This document shows, one piece after another, positions 10,238 through 21,494 of a stretch of DNA of 64,000 bases (positions are counted from its first letter, which is position 1; each line of letters opens with the position of its first letter). This DNA comes from Azadirachta indica. Taxonomy: Eukaryota > Streptophyta > Magnoliopsida > Sapindales > Meliaceae. Below the pieces are notes generated by a model, which saw only the letters and a list, made by a program, of their open reading frames with translations, was not told the origin of the DNA and made no database searches. Location: the NCBI GenBank assembly GCA_022749755.1, contig CM040442.1, positions 16,962,457 to 17,026,456 on the forward strand, read 5' to 3'. The position numbers and the translations under genes are program-made.

Positions 10238-13200
10238 ATGGAAGCTAATACAAGTAGAATAGTTAATTTGAATGGTGCAAATTATCATTTATAGAAAGAA
10301 AAGATGGAAGATCTTTTATATGTGAAAGATTATTATTTACTCGTGTTTGAGAAATAGAAACCGATAATAAAACATATGCACAATGAAAGTTGCTTCATCG
10401 TCAGGTGTGGGGTATATCAGACAATGAATAGATGACAATGTTTTGAATCACATCAGTGGAGAGACAGATGCAAGTTCTTTGTGAAATAAGCTTGAAGAGT
10501 TATATGCTAGAAAAATCAAGAACAACAAACTATTTTTGATAAAGCAGATGATGAACTTGAAATATCGGGATGGAAAACTCATGACAGATCACTTGAATAC
10601 ATTTTAGGGAATCATTAATCAGTTGGCTAGAATGAACATCAAATTTGAAGATGAAGTATAAGGGTTATGACTTTTAGGCACATTACCGAATTCATGGGAG
10701 ACATTTAGAATGTCATTATCTAACTCAGCTCCTGATGGTATTATCACCATGGAATTAGCTAAGAATAGTGTTTTGAATGAAGAGGATAGAAGAAAGTCAC
10801 AGGGTTCTTCACAGTCAGATATCTTAGTCACAAAAAAGAGGGGGAGGAGTAAGAGTAGAGGTCCGAAGAACAAAGATAAAAGTAAAAGCAAGACTAACAA
10901 GTTTGCCAATGTTGAATGCTATCATTGTGGTTTGAAGGGGCATATAAAGAAGTATTGTTGACAGCTCAAGCGAGACAACAAGAAGGATAAAGGAAATGAA
11001 AAGAAAAATAATGACAGCAGTGATGACGACAGAGTTGTTACTGTTATAGATGACTTTCTTATTATGTATGATGATGATGTTGTCAACCTTGTGTGCCATG
11101 AGATCAGCTGGATAATTGATAGTGGTGCCTCTATTTATGCTACATCGCGAAGGGAATTCTTTACATCTTATACATCCGGTGATTTTGGAGATGTTAAGAT
11201 GGGAAATAATGGCTTAGTTAAAGCCATAGACATGGGAAATGTGTGCTTGGAGACCAATAATGGCACGATGTTATTTCTGAAAAATGTCAAGCATATTCCT
11301 GATATTTGTTTGAATTTAATTTCTGCAGGTAAACTTAATGATGAGGGTTTCCCCAGCAACTTTAGTGGTGATAAATGGAAGCTTAGTAAAAGTTTCATGA
11401 TTGTGGCTCGAGGAAAGAAATGTTCTGCATTGTACTTTATGCAAGCAAAGATTGCAGACAACAGCATCAATAAAGTGAAAAATGAAGATACAATAGAGTT
11501 ATGGCATAGAAGACTTGGTCACATTAGTGAGAAGGGTTTGAATGTTTTGGCCAAGAAGAATATGCTTTTTGGGTTGAAAAATGAATCATTGAAGAAGTGT
11601 GTTCATTGCTTGGCAGGGAAGCAAATTAGGACTACCTTCAAGACATCTCCACCTTCAAGAAAATCAGATATACTCGAACTAGTACACTCTAATGTTTGTG
11701 GCCCTATGAAAACAAAAACACTTGGTGGTGCACTCTATTTTGTGACTTTTATAGATGATCACTCAAGAAAGTTATGAGTTTATACATTGAAAACAAAGGA
11801 TCAAGTACTAGATGTGTTCAAACAGTTTCAGGCCTCAGTTGAGAGAGAGACTGGGAAGAAGTTGAAGTGCATCAGAACTGATAATGAGGGTGAGTATTCT
11901 AGACCATTTGATGAGTATTGTAGACAGTTAGGAATTCGTCATCAAAAGACACATCCGAAGGCTCATCAGTTAAATGGGCTAACTGAGAGGATAAATAGAA
12001 CACTAGTTGAAAGAGTGAGATGTTTGCTTTCACAAGCACAATTGCTAGTATCTTTTTGGGGGGAGGCTTTGAATACAGTTGTACATGTATTGAATCTCAC
12101 GCTGTGTGTTCTTTTAGACTTTGATGTTCTGGATAAAGTTTGGTCAGGAAAGGATGTTGCTTATGATCATTTACGTCTCTTTAGATGTAAAGCATTTGTG
12201 CATATTCTCAAAGATGAGAGGTCTAAACTTGATGTTAAAACAAGACAGTGTGTATTTCTCGGTTATGGTCAAGATGAGTTTGGTTACAGGTTTTATAATC
12301 CAGTGTAAAAGAAGCTTGTAAGAAGTCAGGATGCTGTATTTATGGAAGACCAAACTATACAAGATATTAAGAAGTCAAAAGAAGCAATGCCTCAATATAG
12401 TGATGCGTTGATAGACTTGGATCCAGTTCTTTCCTACACATATTCCAGCACAACTTATACATGAAGTCCTGGATGACCAGCATGGTATAGGTGATATTGA
12501 CACTCATACACAGGTTGAGATTGATGATGGTGTTCAGGGTCAGTCATCTACTTCAGAGGCTTCACTAGATGCTCAACTCAGAAGATCTACCAGAAACCGA
12601 CAGTCCTTCACACGGTATCCTACGAGTGAGTATGTGTTCCTAACTGATGGGGGAGAACCTGAATGTTATGTAGAAGCAGTGGAAAGTGAACACAAGAAGG
12701 AATGGATTGATGCTATGCAAGACAAGATGAAGTTACTGTACGAAAATCATATATTTGATTTGGTGAAGTTACCTAAGGGTAAAAGGGCTTTGAAGAATAA
12801 ATGTGTATACAAAGTGAAACAGAAAGAACATACCTCGCAGCCACGATACAAAGTCAAATTGGTTGTTAAGGGATTTAGCCAAAGGAAAGGTGTTGACTTT
12901 GATGAAATCTTCTCTCCAGTTGTCAAGATGTCATCCATACGTCTGGTATTGGGCATAGCAGCTAGTCTTGACTTGGAGGTTGAGCAGATGGATGTAAAGA
13001 CTGCTTTTTTATATGGGGACTTAGATAAAGAAATTTATATGGAGCAGCCAAAGGGCTTCAGAATAAAAGGAAAAGAAAATTATGTGTGCAAGCTGAAGAA
13101 AAGCCTTTATAGCTTGAAACAGGCACTAAGACAGTGGTATAAGAAGTTTGAATCAGTTATGAGGGAGCAAGGCTATCGAAAAACTTCTTCTGACCATTGT

Positions 13201-14218
13201 GTTTTTGTGCAGAAATTTTCTGATGATGATTTTATTATAATGTTACTTTATGTTGATGACATGTTGATTGTTGACAGGAATGCTTTTAGAATTGACAGGT
13301 TAAAGAAGCAGTTGAGTAAATCTTTTGTTATGAAGGATTTAGGGCCAGCAAAACAAATCTTGGCATCCGAGTTTATTGAGATAGAGCAGTCAAGAAGTTG
13401 TGTATATCACAAAAGCATTACATTGAAAAGGTACTTGAAAGGTTTAATATGAGCAACGCTAAAGTGGTTAGCACTTCTCTTGCTACATACTTTAAGTTAA
13501 GTATCAAGCAGTCCCCTACAACAGATAAAGAGAAAGAAGACATGAAAAGAGTTCTTTATGCTCCAGCAGTTGGAAGCTCGATGTATACAATGGTATGCAC
13601 AAGACCAGATATAGGTTATGCAGTCGGTGTTATTAGTAGATTTTTATCCAATCCAGAAAAAGAGCATTGGAATGTAGTGAAGTGGATTATGAGATATTTT
13701 CGAGGTACTTCCGATTTCAAACTCACATTTAGAAGTGGAGAACTTGTGTTAGTTGGCTATACAGATTCAGATATGGTTGAAGATGTTGATATTCGAAAGT
13801 CTACTACGGATTACTTGATGACACTTTCAGGTAGAGCTGTATCATGGCAATCAAGGATCCAAAAATGTGTTGCGCTTTCTACTATAGAGGTAGAATTCAT
13901 TATAGCGACTGAAGCATGTAAAGAATTGTTGTGGATAAAGCGATTGTTACAGGAACTCGATTTCAAGTAGCAGCGATATATGGTATTTTGTGATAATTAG
14001 AGTGCAATTCACTTGAGTAAGTATTCCTTTTTTCATGCAAAATAAAAACTTATTGACGTGAGATATCATTGGTTGAGAGATGCACTTAATGATAATATGT
14101 TTGAGCTTGAAAAGATTCACACAAATCACAATGCCTCTGATATATTAACCAAAACTTTTCCGAGGCAAAAGCTTGAAATTTGTTGTTCGATTATTGGGTT
14201 GGCAAGTCCCTCCATATA
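10238..14218 (+). pseudogene. Copia gag-pol polyprotein, broken
   Basis: Starts with ATG at 10238. In order: gag with early stops (TAG about 10292 and 10349), zinc knuckle CYHCGLKGHIKKYC (10917-10958; CX2CX4HX4C), a stop right after it at 10959, protease DSG at about 11118, GAG-preintegrase LWHRRLGH (about 11500), integrase core with stop at 11775 where Trp is expected, reverse transcriptase with YVDD at about 13250, and RNase H with YTDSD near 13760 and ALSTIEVEFI near 13870. Reading frames change between 10238 and 10710, between 12308 and 12634, and near 13400. Stops and shifts rule out a working polyprotein. The family recalls Tnt1/Tork-like copia, an assignment made by motif only. Confidence 0.93.
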
Positions 14219-14221
14219 GTT

Positions 14222-14236
14222 GGAAAAGGGGAGATT
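14222..14236 (+). other. Polypurine tract of copia element
   Basis: GGAAAAGGGGAGATT lies directly before the 3' LTR start TATTGGG, the expected place for plus-strand priming. Confidence 0.85.
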
Positions 14237-15003
14237 TATTGGGTTGGGTTTCCTCCTATTTGGAGATGGCCCAAATTTTCTCTTCAATAGTAACTAAGCC
14301 TAATTAGGCCAAGGACATTTTGGTCTTTTCTCAAGTAGGGTTTAGTGTTTAATTTGTTACAATATATATATGTGTCTTAAGAAGAGAGAGGCGGGCACTG
14401 TTCATCGTTTTTAGAGAGAGACGGGTATTGTTTACGAGAGAGAGGCAGAATAGTAAACTCAAAACAGTTTTAATAAAGTGGCTAATCGGCGGTTGATTCG
14501 TGGTTCGATTGAACTGAAAATTTACCAGCAGTTTCCTAACTCAGAGGACTAAATTCTGAAAGGTGGAATTAGATTTGGAGCTCCCTTTCTCCAAATTTCG
14601 TGGTTGGAAGTTAAGCCACCATTTTAGTGATGTTTTTTTTGAACTCTCTCTAATTTCTTTATAAAACTTGATTGATTGCCAAGATTGTATAATCTTGAGA
14701 TTATTGTGGATGTTTACCTCTAGTTTTAACTAGAGAGAAATTGTGTATTCCCATTATTTGATTATAGTGGAGTTTTTTGGGTGGATTACGGTCCCGTGGT
14801 TTTTACTCCTCACATTGGGAAGGTTTTTCACGTTAAAATTGATTGTGTTATGGTTGTTTTGTTGATGATGTAGTTGCTGTCAAGAATTGATTTTGTGCTC
14901 AAAGATTGTTGCTCTATTTGTTATTTCTTATTAAGTTCACGCAAAAGGGGATAAGGTAATTATTGTGCTTTCGCAAATTAGTTTGTATTAATTTATCCTA
15001 TCA
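14237..15003 (+). repeat. 3' LTR of copia element
   Basis: 767 bp, starting TATTGGGTTGG and ending CCTATCA, aligned along its whole length with 9414-10187 and followed by the GAGGT duplication at 15004-15008. Confidence 0.92.
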
Positions 15004-15120
15004 GAGGTGACTAGCCTTTGCATAGCATGCTAGGAAATAACTTATATGTGCATAACATGTTAGAGTTTGTTCTTCTTCCAAAACTACTTGCATTAATTAT
15101 TAGAATATATAATTTCCACA
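15004..15120 (-). repeat. LTR (minus strand), part 2, after copia insertion
   Basis: Continues the LTR cut at 9408. On the minus strand it begins TGTGGAAATTA at 15120, matching the starts at 15680 (TGTTGTAGAAATTA) and 19625 (TGTTATGAAAATTA) and the AGAGCAAA and TAGCATGCTATGCA blocks that follow. A purine-rich tract on the minus strand (15121-15135) precedes it, so it is a 3' LTR. Confidence 0.75.
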
Positions 15121-15679
15121 TCTTCTCCCTAAACTCTTATAGCTATACTTCTAGCTATGGAGAGTTTCCTCTTCCTTTAGCTCCAATCTGTCTTTATACT
15201 TGAATATCACAACTTCCTATACTATTTCTATTTTCTTCACCAACTCGTCAACGTCCAACTTCCCCTAATTAATACCTTTTTCACTTTTGTCACCTATAAA
15301 AGAGGGAGCTCATTTTATTGTATTATCAATTTCTAACTTCTACTTTTACAAATTAAAATTCTCATTGCTTCTATTCTTTTTTCCTTGAAAATGGGGCTTT
15401 TGTTTCCAAAGAAAAAGACCTTTTTTTATATTGGTGAGCTTCACTGCTTTTCTTTTTCATTTAATTTTTATGTCCTTGTTTTTCCAACGTCTTCCTCTGA
15501 AAGTGAAGAAAGTTCGCAATCTCATGTGCTTGTCTATCTTAGTAATAACGAGAAAAGTTATCATAAGAGACCCTACATCTAGTAATACTCAAAAGTTTCT
15601 TTTACTCCAGCATCTTTCAGCTCTTTTCAACCAATCTCTAGAAGTTGTTCCACAAACGAAAATGATTACTAGGGGTAGA
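15121..15679. other. Spacer between two outward-facing LTRs; promoter-like
   Basis: Only about 560 bp separate an LTR reading left (start 15120) and one reading right (start 15680). The left 80 bp, on the minus strand, match the pre-LTR sequence at about 19550-19624 (CTCCATAG, AGTATAGCTAT, GAGTTT), so they are internal retrotransposon sequence. The middle holds CCTATAAAAGAGGGAGCTC (about 15293), a good TATA-box context, and the ATG at 15385 opens a 65-residue frame with no recognisable similarity. A captured promoter or small gene relic is possible. Confidence 0.4.
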
Positions 15680-16115
15680 TGTTGTAGAAATTAAAAATTC
15701 TAATAGTTAATGGGAGTAATTTTGGAAGAAGAGCAAAGTTATCTCTTAGCATGCTATATACATGTAAGTTATCTCCTTATATGTTATGCACAGGCTAGTC
15801 ACCTCTTAGTATACATACTATGAGTTACTTCCTAGTATGCACACCACACAAGTCATCTCCTAGCATGCACAACGTGCAAGCCAACTCTTAGTATACACGC
15901 CATGCGAGTCAACTCCTAGCATGGATGCAAGGAAGTCTCCTCTTAGGGGGCCATAATGGCAAAAGTCATGTGTGAATTGTGTCATGCATACATGAATGAC
16001 CAACATCGAGCATGAACGATATGAGTTGGAATAGCATCAAATTTGCCCGAATTACATATTTGGTCACCAAGTTTGATAGTTGATCAAACAATTCTAGTCC
16101 AAGCCCAAGCATTGC
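15680..16115 (+). repeat. LTR fragment (plus strand), 3' truncated
   Basis: Begins TGTTGTAGAAATTA after the purine tract AGGGGTAGA. It carries the TTAGCATGC/CACACTA tandem motifs and the CATGAATGA-CAACATCGAGCATGAAC part seen at 20020-20060. Similarity to the family stops near 16115, after CCAAGCCCAA. Confidence 0.75.
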
Positions 16116-17539
16116 TACAAAGAGGCTTTCGATTCGAGAGCCTAAACTTTGTCAAATAATAAATTAAGACATATTTTGATTGATTTTAATATTTTAATCC
16201 CTACTATTACATCAATCCGTTAAATAGTAATAAAGTACAAATTTATTCTCACTGATTAGATCTAATTGATTAAGTTGTACTATTCAGTAAAGAAATAAAA
16301 TTTCTCGAATATTCTCTTGTTTTTATTATGAAACATATATATACATCCATATATACATATATACATCCTTACATTCATATCTATATATGTGTGTGTGAGA
16401 GAGAGATAGAGATAGAGATAGAGAGAGAATAATTAATGACCCCTTATTTTACATAAGTTTTAATACTATTTTTAGACCTTTAGATTTAGACACTCTCAAT
16501 TATGAATAATTAATTTATCATAATTAACATATATATATACATATATATATATATATAAAAAATGAAATGTCAGTCGTTCATAAAAAGCTAAAATCAACCA
16601 TATACTAAAGAGTCGAGGCCTGAATGGTTGCATGATAACAATATCCGAAGGCAAAAAATAGTTGTGGATTGTGAGAAATCAACTCTAAAGGTTGTTCCTG
16701 GCTAATGCCTCATCCTCTTTGAAAAAGAATAATTAACAAATTTATTAACAAAATTTTCTTTTCAATTTGCTAGATTTTCTGAGAATTAATTTCCCCATAT
16801 TTCTGAATTTAATTTGTCTAAATCACAAATAATATATCATCAACTTATAATTTATAAGAACTTTAATTATTATTCATTATATGTACCCATTTACGTATAT
16901 TGTAGCTAAAATTTAATATTTAAAAGGTATAGAGAAATTAATTACTAGGATATATAATTAATCTTTATTTATTTTATGAATATCCTGCTTCTTCTTATAG
17001 TTTATAACAACTTTAATTATTATTCATTATATGTACCTATTTACATGTCTTTTCGTTCATATGTCTCTTCGTTCATGTGTCTCGTAAAGTTTTATTAGCA
17101 ACTGCATGATCATTTAATTAATTCGGCAAACATAAAATATTGTGAATACTTAATTAGAGAACAGTTTATTAATTGGTTCACCAGACTCATTCCCAATTGA
17201 AAATTTATATTAATTAATGTTAAACAATTTATAGTTATTAGACTACGTAGATTTAATTTATTAAGTTTATTTAAAAGTATATATTCATGTCCTTGATATT
17301 TGCATTTAAAATATATCTCTTTTCCAAATATATAAGATTAACAAGGTTGTAATCTATATATATACATATATATATATATGTTAGTGTTTTTTTTTTTTTA
17401 ACAAAACAATTCACGTTGATACAAAGAATTAAAACAATTTTTTAATATGAGTTTGGAATAATCTTTCTGATGCATATATAATAAAAAATGGGCACTTGAA
17501 TTTTTTACACTCAGAAAAAAACTAAAAATTTTAAATCCA
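16116..17539. other. AT-rich intergenic DNA, no gene seen
   Basis: No coding sequence recognised. Contains a TG/GA/GATA microsatellite (about 16385-16428) and several TA runs. TTATAGTTTATAA-ACTTTAATTATTATTCATTATATGTACC occurs in two near-copies around 16850 and 17000, a small direct repeat. Confidence 0.5.
16385..16428. repeat. TG / GA / GATAGA microsatellite
   Basis: A compound simple repeat: TGTGTGTG, then GAGAGAGA, then several GATAGA units, then GAGAGAGA. Likely length-variable. Confidence 0.8.
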
Positions 17540-19119
17540 CACTACTACAAAAAGGATCTTCCTTGAATCAAGAACAAAACACTTTTCGATTCGAGATTGA
17601 ATTAAGCTTAGATATGGCATCCCAAGTAATTGCAGGTCTTGGGAGTGTAAGAACAGAAGCCAAAAGGCCTGTTAGGAATGTTTCAATTAATATCATAGTA
17701 ATAAGGAGAAGGTAAGCACAAGCTTTTTAGCTCCCCACAGCCAGTACAAAGAGCACATATCTGAAAACTATTAAGCTTTCTTCTTGTTTCATTAAAAATC
17801 TAAAGCAAGAAACATTACCTCAATCCTCCACTTGTAGATGAACCTTCTATAACAACAAAACTCCAAAAAGAATTTGTTAAGTAATCATGCGTCAACAGAA
17901 AAGACAAACAATAATTTCATTAGAGAGTAGATTACAAAGAATAGGAAAATAGAAAAGAAAAATAATAATCAACAATGTTCAATCTTTAATTCAACAAAAG
18001 ATATGCAAACAACTTAAAAGAACGAGATCACTCTTAAAGTTGGATTAAGGAAAAAAGAATAGATATCGCAACGGTTATTTAAACAACCAAGACAGCACAA
18101 TCAATCAGATCCCTTACCACCGGCTCAAGCTTTAAGACAGCAACTGGTAAACGAATAGAGCTGTATAATCAAGCAAGCAAGCAAGCAAGATAGAATCAAC
18201 CAAAACAGGGCCAACCTGTAGTTTTAATCAATAAATGAAATTGCGCAATAAACTTTAACATATTCTCCAGTTAATACCAAAACCATCAGATTTAATCGCG
18301 TCGAGTTTTACGAAAACATAACCAAAAAATAGAATAAACTTCACTATCTGCAAACAACGATGGCAAGATAAAAAGCGGTCGACAACGAAAGGAAGACAAA
18401 GAGGTTCGCTTGGAGATAACAAGTGAGAGACGATTACGAATTCGCTTTCTTAGTGAGTTTTATCTTGTAAGAAAGTGGGCGGCATAATCACTAATGAACG
18501 ACGTCGTAATCACTGACGCCAACGATGTAAGACAGCGACGGAAGAGTTTAATTTTGAGTGAGAGAAGAGAGAAAAGACGAGAAAATAGGGCTAGGTGAAG
18601 AGAAGTACTATAACGACGGGCCTGGCCTTATGAAATCATAGCAAGTCAACCAACAGCTGAAGCCAGAGATTCAACGATCATGGCGAAGATTCGACGGAGA
18701 AGATGAAGATTTGACGGAGAAAATGAAGATTCAATGGCTAGAGCTTAGGGTCAGCATGAGTGCCACTTAGAAAAATTTTTGGACACTTAACGAAAAATTT
18801 TGGCTGACTTGGCTTTTGTCTAAGGGAAAATGAAACAATATCGTCTTGTCAATGAAAGAGAATGGCCAAACAACGTCGTTTAATCTTTATACATTAATTT
18901 CAATACTACGACATCGTTTTTCTTCCCTTCTCCACCATTAAAATTCACAAAACGACACTGTTTGATTGATAATTATTTTTGGTTATTCTATCATGAGCAA
19001 TGTGTCATAAATTTGTGATATTCTTTTATCAAAAAACTTTCATAAATGGACTCCAATTTTAGTGAACATAGAAGTCATTTTTGTCACAAACTCCTTTGTC
19101 AAGAAAGATTGTTTTTGTG
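17540..19119. mobile_element. Non-autonomous CACTA-like element (proposed)
   Basis: The left end reads CACTACTACAAAAAGGATCT. The right end, read on the minus strand, starts CACAAAAACAATCTTTCTTGA; apart from a six-base gap the two agree (CAC, AAAAA, ATCTT, CTTGA). CACTA-type ends are typical of En/Spm transposons. The 1.58-kb interior has no transposase. It holds ATG-ACGACG-rich, less AT-rich sequence around 18360-18730 that resembles a 5' UTR on the minus strand, and a short GAAGATT-GACGGAGA repeat near 18680-18720. No matching three-base target duplication was found, so the right boundary is uncertain. Confidence 0.5.
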
Positions 19120-19166
19120 AAATTCTAGCAAAGATATATTTAAGAGCGAGATGATATCTCTAACTA
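19118..19166 (+). repeat. Short LTR fragment of the 19625 family
   Basis: TGAAATTCTAGCAAAGAT, then AAGAG-GAGATGATATCTCTAACTA, matches 20217-20265 inside the LTR at 19625-20613. It directly abuts the proposed right end of the CACTA-like element, then similarity ends. Confidence 0.6.
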
Positions 19167-19624
19167 CAAGACCAACTTCATTTTGGTCTATAAACCAACT
19201 TCTAGAGGTTGGTTGAAAAGGATTGAAAGAAGTTGGAGTGAAAAAAAAAAAAAAAAACATTTAAGAATGGCTGAATGTAGGGTCTTTTATGACAACTACT
19301 CTTGTTATCACTAGGGTAGGCAAACACACTAGAAGTTGGGTCGTATTCAAACTAAAAATTGGGTCAGGTTAGACCCATATAATAAGAACAAACCTATACA
19401 ATATATATACATACAGATATAAAATGCCGTAAACGGATAAAGGTGTTGCCCCCAGTCCCCAGAAAAGGCCGTTTCACTCTCTTGCATCCTTCACAAGCTC
19501 TCTGAAAAGCTCAACTTCCCATTCCTTCAGTGTTTTCTAATATATTATATCGATTATCAAATATAAGGAACAAATTCTATACTCTCCATAGGAGGGAGTA
19601 TAGCTATGAGAGTTTGGGGGTACA
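19167..19624. other. Unassigned spacer with retrotransposon 3' internal end
   Basis: The final 70 bp (ACTCTCCATAG, AGTATAGCTAT, GAGTTTGGGGGTACA) are the polypurine tract region of the following LTR. Upstream are an A-run (about 19238-19257) and a C-rich patch (CCCCCAGTCCCC, 19449-19460). No gene is recognised. Confidence 0.5.
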
Positions 19625-20613
19625 TGTTATGAAAATTATAAATTCTAATAGTTTAATAAGGATAATTTTGGATGAAGAGCAAAATTATAAATTTTAGCAC
19701 ACTATGCACATATAAGTCATCTCCTAGCATGTTATGCACAGACTAATCACTTCCTAGCATGCACACTATGAAAGTCACTTCCTAGCACGCACACTACGAA
19801 ATTCACATCTTAGCATGCACACCGCGCAAGTTACCTCTTAGCATGTTATGCACAGACTAATCACTTCCTAGCATGCACACTATGAAAGTCAATTCCCAGC
19901 ATGCACACTACGAAATTCACATCTTAGCATGCACACCACTCAAGTTACCTCCTAGGATGCACACAAGAAAGTCTTCTTCTAAGAAGCCATGTAGGCAAAA
20001 ATTGTGTATAAATAGTGCCATACATACGTGATCAGTGTCGAGCATGAACAATTCCAAGTATGAACAATATCAAGGATGAACAATATCAAGTATGAACAGT
20101 ATGGGTTGGAAAAATATCGAATGTTTGAGTTACATATTCGGTCGCCAATGACCAATAGTTGAGCAAACAAGTCTAGCCCGGTGAACCCAATTAATGTGTG
20201 AAAGTTTAAATTGAATATGAAATTCTAGCAAAGATAAGTTTAAGAGAGAGATGATATCTCTAACTATAGAGAATCCTACGTAAACTTTAAAAGAGGGACT
20301 AATCAATTTACGCTTAGAGACACTCTGCAATGTGAACTATATTAGGAAAGTGATTAAAAGGAGAGAGACCCAAAAAACAAAGCAGTAAGGAGAAAAGTAA
20401 GAGATATTGGAGAAAAGTTAATGAAAAAAAGAGAGGACTTTGTTTTGTGTTCTGAGAACCTATTTTTTGAGCATTAATAAAATCTCTCTTTATATATTCT
20501 ACCATGAACATAGGCTATACGCCGAACCGTGTATCTGGTTTCTTTATTTTTTTTCTTGCATATTCTGTCTCAAATTTCCAATTTATATCGTTTACCAATT
20601 GTCTACATCAGCA
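19625..20613 (+). repeat. 3' LTR of a copia-like element, body lost
   Basis: Starts TGTTATG after the polypurine tract TTTGGGGGTACA and ends CATCAGCA; about 989 bp. It carries an internal 100-bp duplication (TAGCATGTTATGCACAGACTAATCACTTCC at about 19715 and 19838), a block of CAAGTATGAACAATAT repeats (20040-20100), and near 20505-20550 GAACATAGGC-ATAC-GCCGAACCGTGTAT, which resembles the conserved 3' end of many plant copia LTRs. It is the longest copy of the family in the window. Confidence 0.75.
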
Positions 20614-20689
20614 GTTGTGTCTACTATTTTTTGATTTACCTGGTCAATTTCTCGTAGTTTTCGCTGTTGCAAGTATGTATCAGGACTGT

Positions 20690-21180
20690 TTCTCTTGTTC
20701 TTCCTAAAAGTATGTACTTCTACTTGCAATTGAAGACACAAAAAAGATGGTCCAAGTTGCCAAATTTGCAAAGTATATAGCTAAAGAACAAAGCCAATAT
20801 ATTAGCTTATACTTCACGCTGCCTATTCCAGATCGTATACGGGAGGATTTGCCCATAGATTTGTACTTGGCCTTCCGCGGACATAACAAAGGAAAGAGTA
20901 CTCCATAATTGTCATGTGAACAGTAGTGCCCTTCATTCCTGACTAATGGGCAAACTGACGTTGTTAACGACACCACTTGGCAATATGTTACGGTGTGATT
21001 CTGGGAATAAATCAAAGTAGTGGGATATCGCTCTTCCTCAAGTGAAGTTTGCCTACAATATTATGGTAAATCATTCTATTGGCAAGAGTCCTTCTAATGT
21101 CATTTATACTTAGCCTTTTAAGCATGCTCTAGACTAGATTAAGATGTAAGGTTTGCCCGGTTTACACAAATTAACAGATA
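20690..21180 (+). pseudogene. Gypsy integrase fragment, degenerate
   Basis: Conceptual translation gives KVVQVAKFAKYIAKEQSQ-Y-LYFTLPIPDRIREDLPIDL (integrase zinc-finger tail and start of the core), then after a deletion TNGQTDVVN-T-LGNML, WDIALPQVKFAYN and NHSIGKSPSNVIYT, followed by a HALD- and GLPGLHKLTD-like end. These are the order and motifs of a Ty3/gypsy integrase. Stops and shifts are present, and the central catalytic part is missing. It directly follows the LTR at 19625, but that LTR is copia-like, so they are probably unrelated insertions. Confidence 0.75.
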
Positions 21181-21494
21181 CATAGGTAGATAAACCGCAA
21201 TAAATTCATTATTATCAGGTGCACAAATCAACTCATGAATGTCTCTTGTGACATCCTTCCAAGAATTAAGGTGGAAGGTGCCACCCTAACAAATTGAGTT
21301 TGAAGTTGATTTCGCCAATATAAATTCTCAAGTGTTAATCAGCACAATAATCTCGACATCAACATAATAAAATTCTGTTGCTCAAATTTGACCAGAGTTT
21401 ACTTTTACTGTAAACTATTTTCAATTTTATTACACATGATTTTTTTATAAAAAATAAAGCATCAACATGCACACACATATAAAATAAATATATC

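Larger units (their letters stand above)
9414..15003 (+). mobile_element. Ty1/copia LTR retrotransposon, complete but inactive
   Basis: A 5.6-kb element: 5' LTR 9414-10187, primer binding site from 10191, gag-pol remains 10238-14218, polypurine tract 14222-14236, 3' LTR 14237-15003, flanked by GAGGT. Domain order gag, protease, integrase, reverse transcriptase, RNase H identifies copia. It is inserted into an older LTR (8610-15120). The LTRs differ by roughly 8-10 per cent over the first 240 bases compared by eye, mostly transitions, so the insertion is old. Several TGG codons are now TAG or TGA, which fits decay of methylated cytosines. Confidence 0.95.

Noticed and set aside
19625..21180. 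Copia-like LTR and gypsy integrase relic as one element
   Set aside because: LTR style and integrase class disagree, and integrase should not lie downstream of a 3' LTR.
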